Shown here: in pieces, positions 26,849-35,641 of the stretch
How the letters are laid out: each line of letters opens with the position of its first letter
Numbering within the stretch: the first letter of the stretch is position 1
Assembly (NCBI RefSeq): GCF_030816195.1
Contig: NZ_JAUSXS010000001.1
Location: forward strand, 2,627,501 to 2,691,500
Origin: Pseudomonas sp. W4I3
Lineage (GTDB): Bacteria; Pseudomonadota; Gammaproteobacteria; Pseudomonadales; Pseudomonadaceae
Direction of reading: 5' to 3'
Length of the DNA: 64,000 bases
Translations under genes and position numbers: made by a program
The notes under the pieces: generated by a model
What the model was told of the DNA's origin: nothing
Database searches by the model: none
What the model saw: the letters and a program-made list of their open reading frames with translations, nothing else

Positions 26849-29254
26849 GTGAAAAAACTCGCCATCGACAACAATAAAATCTCCCGCTGGGCTCCTCTGG
26901 CCCTGGCCATTGCGGTCAGCACGGCGCTGCCTGCCGCATTCGCTGGCGAGGGCATCCATATTCGCGCCCAATCCCTGGGCGCGGCGCTGAGCCAACTGGG
27001 ACAGCAAACGTCACTGCAAGTATTCTTCAGCCCCGACCTGGTCGCGGGCAAGCAAGCCCCCTCGGTGGACGGCGATCTCTCGCCCGAGCAAGCACTGCGC
27101 CAATTGCTGCAGGGCAGCGGGCTGTATTACCAGATCGACGCCGGCTCCGTGACCCTGCGCCCCTTGAGCAATGGCACCGGTGAAGCCGGCTCCCCCCTCG
27201 AGTTGGGCGTGACCGATATCAAGGTCGTGGGCGACTGGCTTGGCGATGCCAATGCCGAAGTGGTGCAGAACCACCCTGGCGCACGCACGGTGATCCGCCG
27301 CGAAGCCATGGTCGAGCAGGGCGCGATGAACGTCGGTGACGTATTGCGCCGTGTACCGGGCGTGCAGGTGCAGGAAGCCAACGGCACTGGTGGCAGCGAT
27401 ATTTCCCTCAACGTCGGTGTTCGCGGCCTGACGTCGCGCCTGTCACCGCGCTCCACCGTGCTGATTGACGGCGTGCCGGCCGCGTTCGCCCCGTACGGCC
27501 AGCCGCAGCTGTCGATGGCACCGATTTCCGCCGGCAACCTGGAGGGCATCGACGTCGTACGCGGTGCGGGTTCGGTGCGTTATGGCCCGCAAAACGTCGG
27601 CGGCGTGATCAACTTCGTGACCCGCGCAATCCCGCAAACCTTCTCCGGTGAAGTCGGCACCACGCTGCAGACCTCCGCCCACGGCGGCTGGAAGCACGTC
27701 GAGAACGCCTTTATCGGCGGCACCGCCGACAACGGCATCGGCGCCGCGCTGCTGTACTCCGGGGTCAATGGCAACGGCTATCGCAACAGCAACAATTCCA
27801 ATGACATCGACGACGTCATCTTCAAGACTCACTGGGCACCGACCGACCAAGACGACTTCTCGCTCAACTTCCACTACTACGACGCCAGCGCCGACATGCC
27901 CGGTGGCCTGACCCAGCAACAGTTCGACGCCAACCCCTACCAGTCGGTGCGCGACTGGGACAATTTCAGCGGCCGTCGCAAGGATGTCTCCTTCAAGTAC
28001 ATTCGGCAGATCGACGACCGTACCCAGGCCGAAGTGTTGACGTACTACTCCGACAGTTTCCGTGGCAGCAACATCGCCAATCGGGACTTGAAAACCCTCA
28101 GTTCCTACCCGCGCACCTATTACACCTTCGGCATCGAGCCACGGGTCTCCCATGTATTCGACATCGGCCCGAGCACCCAGGAAGTCAGTGTGGGTTATCG
28201 CTATCTCAAGGAAGGCATGCATGAGCAGGCCAGCAGCCTGAACCTGGTCAATAACGTGCCGACGCCGGGCGGGCAGAGCGATGGGCATGCTTACCAGGAC
28301 CGCACGGGGGGCACCGAGGCCAACGCGTTCTACGTCGATAACAAAATCGATATCGGCCAGTGGACCATCACCCCGGGCATCCGCTTCGAAGACATTCGCA
28401 CCGAGTGGCATGATCGCCCGGTGGTGGGCCTCAATGGCAAGCGCACCGAAGAGAAACGCCGCGAGGTCCATAACAACGAACCACTGCCCGCCCTGAGCGT
28501 GATGTACCACGTGTCCGATGCGTGGAAGCTGTTCGCCAACTACGAAACTTCGTTCGGCAGCCTGCAATATTTCCAGCTGGGCCAGGGCGGCACCGGCAAC
28601 CAGACCGCCAACGGGCTCAATCCGGAAAAAGCCAAGACCTACGAGATCGGCACACGCTACAACGACAGCGTCTGGGGTGGCGAAGTGACGTTGTTCTACA
28701 TCGACTTCTCGGATGAATTGCAATACGTCAGCAACGACGTGGGCTGGACCAACCTGGGCGCCACCAAGCACGCCGGTCTCGAGGCGTCGGCCCACTACGA
28801 CCTGTCCAACCTTGACCCACGCCTGGATGGCCTCACTGCCAACGCCGGTTTCACCTACACCAAGGCCACCTCTGAAGGTGACGTGCCCTTCAAGGGCCGC
28901 GACCTGCCCCTGTATTCGCGTGAAGTGGCGACCCTGGGCCTGCGCTACGAGGTCAATCGCTGGACCCACAACCTGGACGTCTACGCCCAGTCCGGCCAGC
29001 GTGCGCCAGGCACTGGCACTGCCTACATCACTCAAGGCACCGCTGATGGTCAGTTCGGTGATATCCCCGGTTATGTGTCGGTCAATGTGCGCAGTGGGTA
29101 TGACTTCGGTGCGCAATTGTCGAATCTCAAACTGGGTGCCGGTGTGAAAAACCTGTTCGATCAACAGCACTACACCCGCTCCAGTGATAACAATGCCGGG
29201 TTGTACCTGGGTGAGCCGCGTACCTTCTTCGTACAGGCCAGCGTCGGGTTCTGA
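26849..29254 (+). CDS. TonB-dependent siderophore transducer-receptor (FecA-like)
   Basis: An 801-residue outer-membrane receptor. The signal peptide ends near Ala 32 (LPAAFA). An STN signalling domain (about 36-105, HIRAQSLGAALSQLGQQTSLQVFF) shows it is a transducer that contacts the FecR protein. The plug (about 130-240) has VLRRVPGVQVQE and GSVRYGPQNVGGVINFVTR, and a 22-strand barrel ends in aromatic VGF. The overall pattern is closest to ferric dicitrate receptor FecA, but the ligand is inferred only. GTG 26849 is chosen; the frame remains open to 26723 but that part overlaps the fecR-like gene. Confidence 0.9.
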   Translation: MKKLAIDNNKISRWAPLALAIAVSTALPAAFAGEGIHIRAQSLGAALSQLGQQTSLQVFFSPDLVAGKQAPSVDGDLSPEQALRQLLQGSGLYYQIDAGSVTLRPLSNGTGEAGSPLELGVTDIKVVGDWLGDANAEVVQNHPGARTVIRREAMVEQGAMNVGDVLRRVPGVQVQEANGTGGSDISLNVGVRGLTSRLSPRSTVLIDGVPAAFAPYGQPQLSMAPISAGNLEGIDVVRGAGSVRYGPQNVGGVINFVTRAIPQTFSGEVGTTLQTSAHGGWKHVENAFIGGTADNGIGAALLYSGVNGNGYRNSNNSNDIDDVIFKTHWAPTDQDDFSLNFHYYDASADMPGGLTQQQFDANPYQSVRDWDNFSGRRKDVSFKYIRQIDDRTQAEVLTYYSDSFRGSNIANRDLKTLSSYPRTYYTFGIEPRVSHVFDIGPSTQEVSVGYRYLKEGMHEQASSLNLVNNVPTPGGQSDGHAYQDRTGGTEANAFYVDNKIDIGQWTITPGIRFEDIRTEWHDRPVVGLNGKRTEEKRREVHNNEPLPALSVMYHVSDAWKLFANYETSFGSLQYFQLGQGGTGNQTANGLNPEKAKTYEIGTRYNDSVWGGEVTLFYIDFSDELQYVSNDVGWTNLGATKHAGLEASAHYDLSNLDPRLDGLTANAGFTYTKATSEGDVPFKGRDLPLYSREVATLGLRYEVNRWTHNLDVYAQSGQRAPGTGTAYITQGTADGQFGDIPGYVSVNVRSGYDFGAQLSNLKLGAGVKNLFDQQHYTRSSDNNAGLYLGEPRTFFVQASVGF

Positions 29255-29272
29255 CTGCGCCTTGATCCAAAC

Positions 29273-29308
29273 AATCGCCGCTCATCCTGCTCAGGGTGAG
29301 CGGCGATT
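29273..29308 (+). terminator. Hairpin after the FecA-like gene
   Basis: A 12-bp perfect stem (AATCGCCGCTCA and its complement) around a 12-base loop begins 19 bases after the receptor stop codon. Only a short T stretch follows, so termination may be partial. Confidence 0.6.
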
Positions 29309-29530
29309 TACGTTGTGCCGTGGGCAGGGAAAATTTCGCGATTCGCTCTTCATTCCCCCAAGACTTCGTTCCTACCCGTATTCGGCTGTTTTCAACACGT
29401 CGAGGAACCTATTGCCACCGCCCTGCCACACAGCAAAGGCCTGCTGGTGCAGAGCTGCGCCACGATTCTCGTGTCCGTCGGCACGTCTGCGGCAGGAAGG
29501 CACCGCCCTAAATCAGAACTGGAGCATCCC

Positions 29531-30328
29531 ATGTCGGTATCCGCATCCAATCAAGCGCTCGCCTCATCAACTGACAACCGTCCGCAGACACGCGCAGACG
29601 CGCATCCCAAAGCGGTGGCCAAGGCTGCGGTGACGAGCGGCCCGAGTTTCGCGCAATCGACGAGTCAGTCCGGCCCGATTTTCGATAGCGTGGCGCACTC
29701 TTGCAAACCGTGTTGCAAGCCAGGCCCGCCCGCACGTCCCAACCCAACGCTGCCGGATCCTTTATATGGCAAGCAAAGCAACGAGGTGTTGGCTCAGAGC
29801 CTGTTGGATAAATACAACGCGTTCAAACCCTGGCACGCAGCGACCGTCACGCCAGAGCATATCAGCAGGATGGCACGTCAACCCTTGACCGGGAATTCGG
29901 AGAAGGACGCCAATATCAGGCTGGCCAGGGAACTGCTCAAGCGCCCGGAGCTGATGCAAGCCCTTGATCGAAATGGCGAGACGGGTGCACTGGATAAGTC
30001 CCTGTCTAAAGAGGACATCAGCAAATTCATTTTTTCGTCGAACCCACTGAAGCTTCAAGACGACAAGCAACTTGCCCAGAATGTCCTGAATAACTTCAAT
30101 GCGTTGAAAGGGCCGTGGTGGAGCGCCAACCGAAACGCCATCGACATCAACACATTTGCAAAGCTCGCGTCGCGCCCACTTGTGGGTCATGAGGCAACCG
30201 ACAACATTACCCAGTTGGCGAAAGAAATCATGGCGCGCTCGGAGCTGAAGGGCTCGATGGACAATACCTTCGGCTTTCTGCGTGATGGCAAAATCACCCG
30301 GAACGACCTGTACCGGCTCCTGCGCTAA
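29531..30328 (+). CDS. HrpK-like (type III effector-like) protein, copy 1
   Basis: A 265-residue protein with a Ser/Ala/Thr/Gln-rich disordered N-terminus (residues 1-80), as in type III secreted proteins, and a short CKPCCK cluster at 59-63. It has two diverged repeats of about 80 residues: 87-167 (LAQSLLDKYNAFK ... DANIRLARELLKRPELMQALD ... ALDKSLSKEDISKFI) and 180-264 (LAQNVLNNFNALK ... ITQLAKEIMARSELKGSMD ... DGKITRNDLYRLLR). This resembles the repeat of HrpK-domain proteins of plant-associated pseudomonads. ATG 29531 marks the start of the Ser-rich region; the open frame runs back to 29315 without support. No type III apparatus lies in this window. Confidence 0.65.
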   Translation: MSVSASNQALASSTDNRPQTRADAHPKAVAKAAVTSGPSFAQSTSQSGPIFDSVAHSCKPCCKPGPPARPNPTLPDPLYGKQSNEVLAQSLLDKYNAFKPWHAATVTPEHISRMARQPLTGNSEKDANIRLARELLKRPELMQALDRNGETGALDKSLSKEDISKFIFSSNPLKLQDDKQLAQNVLNNFNALKGPWWSANRNAIDINTFAKLASRPLVGHEATDNITQLAKEIMARSELKGSMDNTFGFLRDGKITRNDLYRLLR

Positions 30329-30479
30329 GGTCTGACCGAATGCGTTGCATCGGTCGGTAAGCGCCGGCCGGGAATCGCCTCCTCAGTGAGGCAGGAACCA
30401 TTCGCAAGTATTGACCACGAAGAAGCATCTATCGGTCTTGCCCATGGATGCCTTCGTCTACGTGAACAGGCAATGGCCT

Positions 30480-30743
30480 ATGAATTCGACATCATTTGAA
30501 CCTCGCCAAACTCACTCCCAGTACGCTGTTGCAAACCTGCCTGTTCCGGCAACGACGCTACAAGGCCCAGGCAGATCTCAAGCAAAGGCGCTCAACCTTA
30601 CGTCGTCGCCGAAGTTCAGTTTCAAGGCGCCTACGACCGAAGACTTCGACAGGGGCTCGCGAGCCGTTGAGGACAGGCCGGCGCCTCGGTCTGCGCTGTC
30701 ATTGTTCGAATTGCTCTTGAGCAAATTGTCGCGCCGTCATTGA
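30480..30743 (+). CDS. Small hypothetical protein between HrpK-like genes
   Basis: An 87-residue frame starting MNSTSFEPRQTHSQYAV. Its first 60 residues are rich in Ser, Thr, Gln, Pro and Asn, like the N-termini of the two flanking HrpK-like proteins, and it ends in a short helical, basic segment (ALSLFELLLSKLSRRH). It could be a remnant of a third paralogue or a small secreted protein. The ribosome site is weak (ACAGG) and the frame is open back to 30411, so the start is unsure. No domain recognised. Confidence 0.35.
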   Translation: MNSTSFEPRQTHSQYAVANLPVPATTLQGPGRSQAKALNLTSSPKFSFKAPTTEDFDRGSRAVEDRPAPRSALSLFELLLSKLSRRH

Positions 30744-30938
30744 CAGTTCTCCGACCTTTTTGACGGCGTCGCCTGGCTGGTTACATAAGCTCAAGGTTTA
30801 ACGGAGCAGGCTGACGGTTTGTCGGAACCATAATTTTTTGGATTGCCACATATTCGATGCTTGTCTCGCGCTCACAGTCAAAGCGCTTCGAAGATGGGTC
30901 ACTCAAGGTTCGAGTAGGGCAATCTAAATAAGGCAGAA

Positions 30939-31055
30939 ATGAACATGAATAACGGCATAAATACTTCGGGCTCTCGATTACCCAACCTGGGGAATTGGTC
31001 TGCCGGTGCAAATCAGGCACCTGCTCCAGCCAGTGGTGGTACACGCGGCTCAGCG
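30939..31055 (+). other. Probable displaced N-terminal segment of HrpK-like copy 2
   Basis: ATG 30939 has AAGG six bases upstream and opens a 38-codon frame (MNMNNGINTSGSRLPNLGNW and so on) with the Ser/Gly/Asn/Ala/Pro composition of a secretion-type N-terminus. It stops at 31053-31055, exactly where the next frame becomes protein-like (VVDKAIGVQQPVATTSSF). This suggests that a one-base deletion or two-base insertion before about 31058 separated the N-terminus from the body. Confidence 0.5.
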
Positions 31056-31888
31056 TAGTTGACAAGGCGATTGGTGTTCAGCAGCCGGTCGCCACGACCT
31101 CGAGTTTTTCCCACAACAGTTCAATGATGAACGGCGCCAGCCGACATTTTGACGGCCAAGGTTTGTATGGCGGAATGTCGAATGTGGGAAATCCCTATAT
31201 CAGTTCCGATGATCATCTGCTGGCGACCGACCTTGGCAACAACTTTTCCATGCTGGATAAGTTCAAGAAAAATGGCCATTTGACGCAGAGCAGCCTGCAA
31301 CAAATCGCCGCTGAGGATGTGCATACAAGCAGCGTCGCCGAACGCACCATCCTGTTGGCCAGGGAGATACTCAATCGTCCCCGGCTCAACGAAGCCATTC
31401 TTGTAGATGGCGGTAAAATCACCCCTGAAAGCCTGGCCAAGGCATCCGACCTGGTTGTGGGTAACACCAACCCCAATACGCAAAGCGCGGATCCGTTCCA
31501 TTCGAAAACCAATTCACAAGTTGTCGAAGCGTTCCGGGGCATATTTGATCAGTTGCGCGATGAATCCGAAGATTACAGCTTCTTCTTCGAGAAGCACCGC
31601 TACGTCAAGACAGACACGCTTATCGAAATAAGCAAAGACCCTGACGAAACCGATAAGAGCGGTAATGTTGTAAGGGACCCGGCTACTGGGTTCCCCAAGA
31701 AAAAATACAGCGAGCAGCAGGTATACGTTGCCAAGAACATTGTTGAGCGACCAGGGTTGCTCGCCTCGCTGGACAGCAGCAAGGCTAACGGCACCAACAT
31801 TTTCGGGAGCCACAACAGTGATGGCTGGCTGAAGAACTACAGCATCGATCGATGGCTGGAAAACGATAAGAAAGAAAAGGGTAACTAA
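30995..31888 (+). CDS. HrpK-like (type III effector-like) protein, copy 2, start disrupted
   Basis: A 297-codon frame related to the copy at 29531. Two diverged repeats are visible: about residues 72-145 (HLLATDLGNNFSMLDKFKKNG ... ERTILLAREILNRPRLNEAILVDGGKITPESL) and 172-285 (VVEAFRGIFDQLRDE ... YVAKNIVERPGLLASLDSS ... KNYSIDRWLE). The first 20 residues (MVCRCKSGTCSSQWWY) look non-coding; the natural N-terminus is probably the 30939 segment in another frame. Otherwise initiation at the ATG pair near 31124 (MMNGASRH) would give about 254 residues. Function unknown beyond family resemblance; it may be inactive. Confidence 0.5.
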   Translation: MVCRCKSGTCSSQWWYTRLSVVDKAIGVQQPVATTSSFSHNSSMMNGASRHFDGQGLYGGMSNVGNPYISSDDHLLATDLGNNFSMLDKFKKNGHLTQSSLQQIAAEDVHTSSVAERTILLAREILNRPRLNEAILVDGGKITPESLAKASDLVVGNTNPNTQSADPFHSKTNSQVVEAFRGIFDQLRDESEDYSFFFEKHRYVKTDTLIEISKDPDETDKSGNVVRDPATGFPKKKYSEQQVYVAKNIVERPGLLASLDSSKANGTNIFGSHNSDGWLKNYSIDRWLENDKKEKGN

Positions 31889-31902
31889 AGGCGCTGGAGG
31901 CG

Positions 31903-31930
31903 TGAGCGGGCTGAATGATCAGGCCGCTCA
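31903..31930. terminator. Shared hairpin between convergent genes
   Basis: TGAGCGGGCTGA, ATGA, TCAGGCCGCTCA: a 12-bp stem with one mismatch. Its right arm includes the stop codon of the minus-strand MFS gene. No T-run follows on either strand, so it is at best a weak bidirectional terminator. Confidence 0.4.
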
Positions 31931-33079
31931 TACACGCAATATTTTCCCGCTGACCGCCACTGCCGCCAGCAGCCCACCGATCAGCAGGAACGCGGTTGCC
32001 ACGCTGCTGCCATGGGCAATGAACCCGATCACGGCCGGCCCGGCCAATATGCCTGCATAGCCCAGCGTGGTGATGGCGGGCACTGCGATGTGTTCCGGCA
32101 TTACGTTCTGCTTGCCCACGGCGGTATAGAGTACCGGGACGATATTGGAACAGCCGGCGCCCACCAGCGCATACCCGAGCAGCGCCATTTCCCAGGCCGG
32201 GGACAGCGTGGCCAGGAACACACCGGCTGCCGCCAACGAGCCACCGGCCACGATCACCCGGGTAGCGCCCAAGCGCCGCACAATCACGTCACCGGTCAAG
32301 CGCCCAGCGGTCATGGTCAGGGCGAATGCCGCATAGCCGAGGCCTGCATAGGCTTCGTCCAGCCCGCGCTCGGCACTGAGGAACACGGCGCTCCAGTCCA
32401 GTACTGCGCCTTCGGCCAGGAAAACGATGAAACACAAGCAGCCGATAAACAGCACCACGCCGTGGGGAATGGCGAACGCCGGCCCTGAGCTTTCACTGCC
32501 ATAGGGGAGCAAATGGGGACCGGCCTTGAGCAGCGCCACTATCATGATGACGATCACCACCAGCGTCGCCTGCAACGGCGACAAACCCAGCGCCAGCAAG
32601 CCGGAGACGCCCGCCGCACCGACGATGCCACCCAGGCTGAACAGACCGTGGAAGCCCGACATCATGGTTTTGCCGCTGGCGCGTTCCACGATCACCGCTT
32701 GCAGATTGACCGTCGAGTCCACGGTACCCAGCCCTGCGCCAAACAGAAACAACCCCGCGATCAGCAGCGGGATCGAACTAACGGTCGCCAGCATCGGCAA
32801 CGCCAGGCAGATCATGATGGTGCCTGCGCTCAACACGCGTCGGCAGCCAAAGCGCGACGCCAACACCCCGGCAACGGGCATGGCGAGGATCGATCCTACC
32901 CCCAGGCACAACAGCAACAGGCCAAGTGTGCCCTCGTTGAGTTGTGCACGCGCCTTGGCGTACGGCACCAGCGGTGCCCAGGCCGCGATGCCGAAGCCGG
33001 CGATGAAAAAAGCGATACGGGTCGACATTTGCTCCAGCCGCCCTGGAACCACGGGGGCAGAAGTGGGAATGGCAGTCAT
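31928..33079 (-). CDS. MFS transporter (YbjJ-like)
   Basis: A 383-residue major facilitator with 12 predicted membrane segments. The N-terminal half has FFIAGFGIAAWAPLVPYAKARAQLNEGTLGLLLLCLGVGSI, and the loop 2-3 motif is GVLASRFGCRRVLSAG. The pattern is that of the YbjJ branch of MFS proteins, whose substrates are largely unknown. AAGGA lies 7 bases before the ATG. It is convergent with HrpK-like copy 2 and not obviously part of an operon. Confidence 0.8.
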   Translation of the reverse strand: MTAIPTSAPVVPGRLEQMSTRIAFFIAGFGIAAWAPLVPYAKARAQLNEGTLGLLLLCLGVGSILAMPVAGVLASRFGCRRVLSAGTIMICLALPMLATVSSIPLLIAGLFLFGAGLGTVDSTVNLQAVIVERASGKTMMSGFHGLFSLGGIVGAAGVSGLLALGLSPLQATLVVIVIMIVALLKAGPHLLPYGSESSGPAFAIPHGVVLFIGCLCFIVFLAEGAVLDWSAVFLSAERGLDEAYAGLGYAAFALTMTAGRLTGDVIVRRLGATRVIVAGGSLAAAGVFLATLSPAWEMALLGYALVGAGCSNIVPVLYTAVGKQNVMPEHIAVPAITTLGYAGILAGPAVIGFIAHGSSVATAFLLIGGLLAAVAVSGKILRV

Positions 33080-33622
33080 GAATAATCCTTGGTGTTGCGT
33101 TCAACGAACGATGTCCTGCGCGACATCCTTGCACATCAGGCCTCGTCGAGCGAGCCAGGTTCCCCCGGGATTTTCGGGTGGTGCGTGACGGAGTTTGCGA
33201 ATAAACGCTGTCGATCGCGTTTGCTCCGCCTGTGGGTAGCGGGCGTCTCAGTGCCAGTGCGTCTGCAGGTTGAAGCTGAAACTTTGTTGAGCGTCAGTCT
33301 TTTCGGGACTGCGCATCCTCTCGCATAAGCAGTCAACATTGCAGTGAGTGTCAGCTGATTCCTTATTGAATAGTTGTGTTTGGAAGTGCTGAAGTAAGAA
33401 CTTTCCTGTTGATGATTATTTGTTTATCAAAGCCGTTTATGACTTCATAAAAGACACTTCCATTCTCGCCGTAAGAATCTTCTTTTTTATTTTCGAAAGG
33501 TCGAATTTTTCCTGAAATCGCTAAGCTTCAGAGCGTTCAGGCGTTTTTTCTCGACCCGCATTCAGCGGTCAGCGGGGAAGAACTTTTATAAAGGGTTATT
33601 TATTGATAGCGGGTAACAATCA
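33080..33622. other. 543-base intergenic region upstream of vgrG
   Basis: No supported gene. From about 33350 to 33620 the sequence is distinctly AT-rich, with T-tracts (for example near 33482-33490), and could hold the vgrG promoter (TATAAAG at 33588-33594) and bind nucleoid proteins such as MvaT. No sigma-54 or other clear site was found. Confidence 0.5.
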
Positions 33623-35641
33623 ATGGTTGACGCTCTTGTATCGTCACATTTCAAACTAATGATTGCAGGGTGCACTGCCAACTTGCAGGTGCTTGCTTTC
33701 AAGGGCAGCGAGTGCCTGGATCAACCGTATTTCATTCAGGTGCAATTAGTCAGTGATAACCCTGACCTGGACCTGGAGGCGTTGCTTCACCAGCCTGTGT
33801 ATCTCTATCTGGGCGAAGCGGATCAAGGCCTGCACGGGTTGGTTTACGCCATCGGCCGTGACGCCTCGGGGGCTCGGCTCACCCGTTATCGTCTTACGCT
33901 CGCGCCACGTCTGGCCTGCCTTGCCCACCGACGCGACCAGCGGGTGTTCCAGCAGCGCAGTGTGCCGCAGATTATCGCCAGCGTTCTTGAGCAACACGGC
34001 ATCCTGGCAGATGCCTACGCGTTCGAGCTGGGTCCGGTGGTTTATCCGCCTCGGCTGTTTTGCGTGCAATACGCGGAAACCGATCTGCAGTTCATTCAGC
34101 GCCTGTGCGAGGAGGAGGGGATCCATTACCACTTCCGTCATAGCGCCGATTCCCACTTGCTGGTGTTTGGTGATGATCAAACAGTGTTTCAGCGCCTGCC
34201 AATCCAGCGCTACTGCTCGACAGCCGATCCGATGGGCGCAACGAAGGGGGTTCAGCGCTTCGATGTACGCCTGCAAACCCGTAGCTGGCGAACGGTGCGC
34301 CGTGATCATGACTTCGAACACCCGTCGCTGCGTTTGCAGGAGGCCGCCGGCCGCGCACCGGAACCGGCCCTTGAAGATTATCGTTTCCCTGGCGGTTTCA
34401 CCGGTCACGCACGGGGGGCGCAACTGGCGCGTCGCAGCCTGGAACGGCATCAATCCGACCGTCATTATGCGTCAGGCAAGAGTGACCAGCCCCGGTTGCG
34501 CAGTGGCCATTTCCTTGAACTGCAAGACCACCCGGATCCGCTCTGCAACGACTTGTGGTTGATCACCTCGGTGCGGCACGAAGGCTATCAGCCACAGGTT
34601 CTGGAAGAAGCGATACCCGATACGGACACCTTCGTCGGGTATCGTAACCGCTTCACCGCGACGCCTTGGCGTGCGGTGTATCGGCCTGCTCTCAAACATC
34701 CCAAGCCGACCATCAATGGTAGCCAAACAGCGACTGTCACGGGGCCTGCGGGTGAGGAGGTGCACTGCGATGCCTATGGCCGGGTGAAGGTCCGGTTTCA
34801 TTGGGATCGCCTGGACAGGACCGATGACAAAAGCAGCTGTTGGGTGAGGGTTGCATCCGGTTGGGCCGGTGCCGGGTTTGGCGCCATGATGATTCCGCGA
34901 GTGGGCATGGAGGTGCTGGTGACCTTTCTGGAGGGGGACCCGGACCAGCCATTGATCAACGGCTGCCTGCACAATGCGCTGCACCTGCCGGCCTATTCCC
35001 TGCCGCAGCACAAGACCCGCAGCGTGCTGCGCAGTTGCAGCGTTCCCGGCGGTGCGGGCGGCAACGAGTTGCATCTTGAAGACCGCCAGGGCGAGGAGCT
35101 TATCTACCTGCGAGCCCAGCGCGACCTGGAGCAGCATGTGGGTCACGACAGCCGTTTGGAAGTGTTGGGTGAGCGCAGTGAAATCATCCAGGGTTTAAGC
35201 ACGGTTCGTCTTGAGAGCGGCGAGCAGCGCCACATTACGGGTGACCGCAGCGTTGTGCTGAAGGCAAGCGATCACTTGGCCGTGCACGGCGATAGCCACA
35301 CTCAGGTGACTCAGGTCATGGTGATCGAAGCCGGCCAGCAGATTCACTTGAAGGCGGGGGCCAGCCTAGTAGTCGATGCCGGCGCGCAGTTGAGTTTCAA
35401 GGCGGGCGGCGAGCATCTGCAGATTCAGGCCGGAGGGATTTTCAGCAGCCGACCCATCACTGTCGGTGGCGCGCCATCCGCCGCAAGGTCAGTGAGCCCT
35501 TCGTCTGTTTCGATTACGCCTGGGGTGTCGGTTGTGCAGGGCCTCGTCATGGAAATGGCGCGCCAACTGGACGCGGATTTTTGCCCGGTATGTGAGCGTT
35601 GTCGCGAAGGCCGGTGCGATATCACCGGGAGGGCTGCGTGA
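33623..35641 (+). CDS. vgrG: Type VI secretion tip protein VgrG (TssI)
   Basis: A 672-residue VgrG. The N-terminal gp27-like region (residues 1-340) includes FCVQYAETDLQFIQRLCEEEGIHYHF. The gp5-like OB domain (about 375-460) includes DAYGRVKVRFHWDR, WVRVASGWAGAGFGAMMIPRVGMEVLV and FLEGDPDQPLINGCLHN, and is followed by repetitive beta-helix sequence. The C-terminal tail is unusual: FCPVCERCREGRC, a CxxCxxC plus Cys cluster that may bind metal or the adaptor. It forms the spike of the secreted T6SS needle and heads an operon with adaptor, lipoprotein and lipase. No strong ribosome site precedes the ATG. Confidence 0.93.
   Translation: MVDALVSSHFKLMIAGCTANLQVLAFKGSECLDQPYFIQVQLVSDNPDLDLEALLHQPVYLYLGEADQGLHGLVYAIGRDASGARLTRYRLTLAPRLACLAHRRDQRVFQQRSVPQIIASVLEQHGILADAYAFELGPVVYPPRLFCVQYAETDLQFIQRLCEEEGIHYHFRHSADSHLLVFGDDQTVFQRLPIQRYCSTADPMGATKGVQRFDVRLQTRSWRTVRRDHDFEHPSLRLQEAAGRAPEPALEDYRFPGGFTGHARGAQLARRSLERHQSDRHYASGKSDQPRLRSGHFLELQDHPDPLCNDLWLITSVRHEGYQPQVLEEAIPDTDTFVGYRNRFTATPWRAVYRPALKHPKPTINGSQTATVTGPAGEEVHCDAYGRVKVRFHWDRLDRTDDKSSCWVRVASGWAGAGFGAMMIPRVGMEVLVTFLEGDPDQPLINGCLHNALHLPAYSLPQHKTRSVLRSCSVPGGAGGNELHLEDRQGEELIYLRAQRDLEQHVGHDSRLEVLGERSEIIQGLSTVRLESGEQRHITGDRSVVLKASDHLAVHGDSHTQVTQVMVIEAGQQIHLKAGASLVVDAGAQLSFKAGGEHLQIQAGGIFSSRPITVGGAPSAARSVSPSSVSITPGVSVVQGLVMEMARQLDADFCPVCERCREGRCDITGRAA

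Noticed and set aside
27443..29170. 575-codon minus-strand frame
   Set aside because: Antisense of the receptor gene; no domain, no ribosome site.
30781..31065. Minus-strand frame of 94 codons
   Set aside because: Opposes the frame with a good ribosome site; composition not protein-like.
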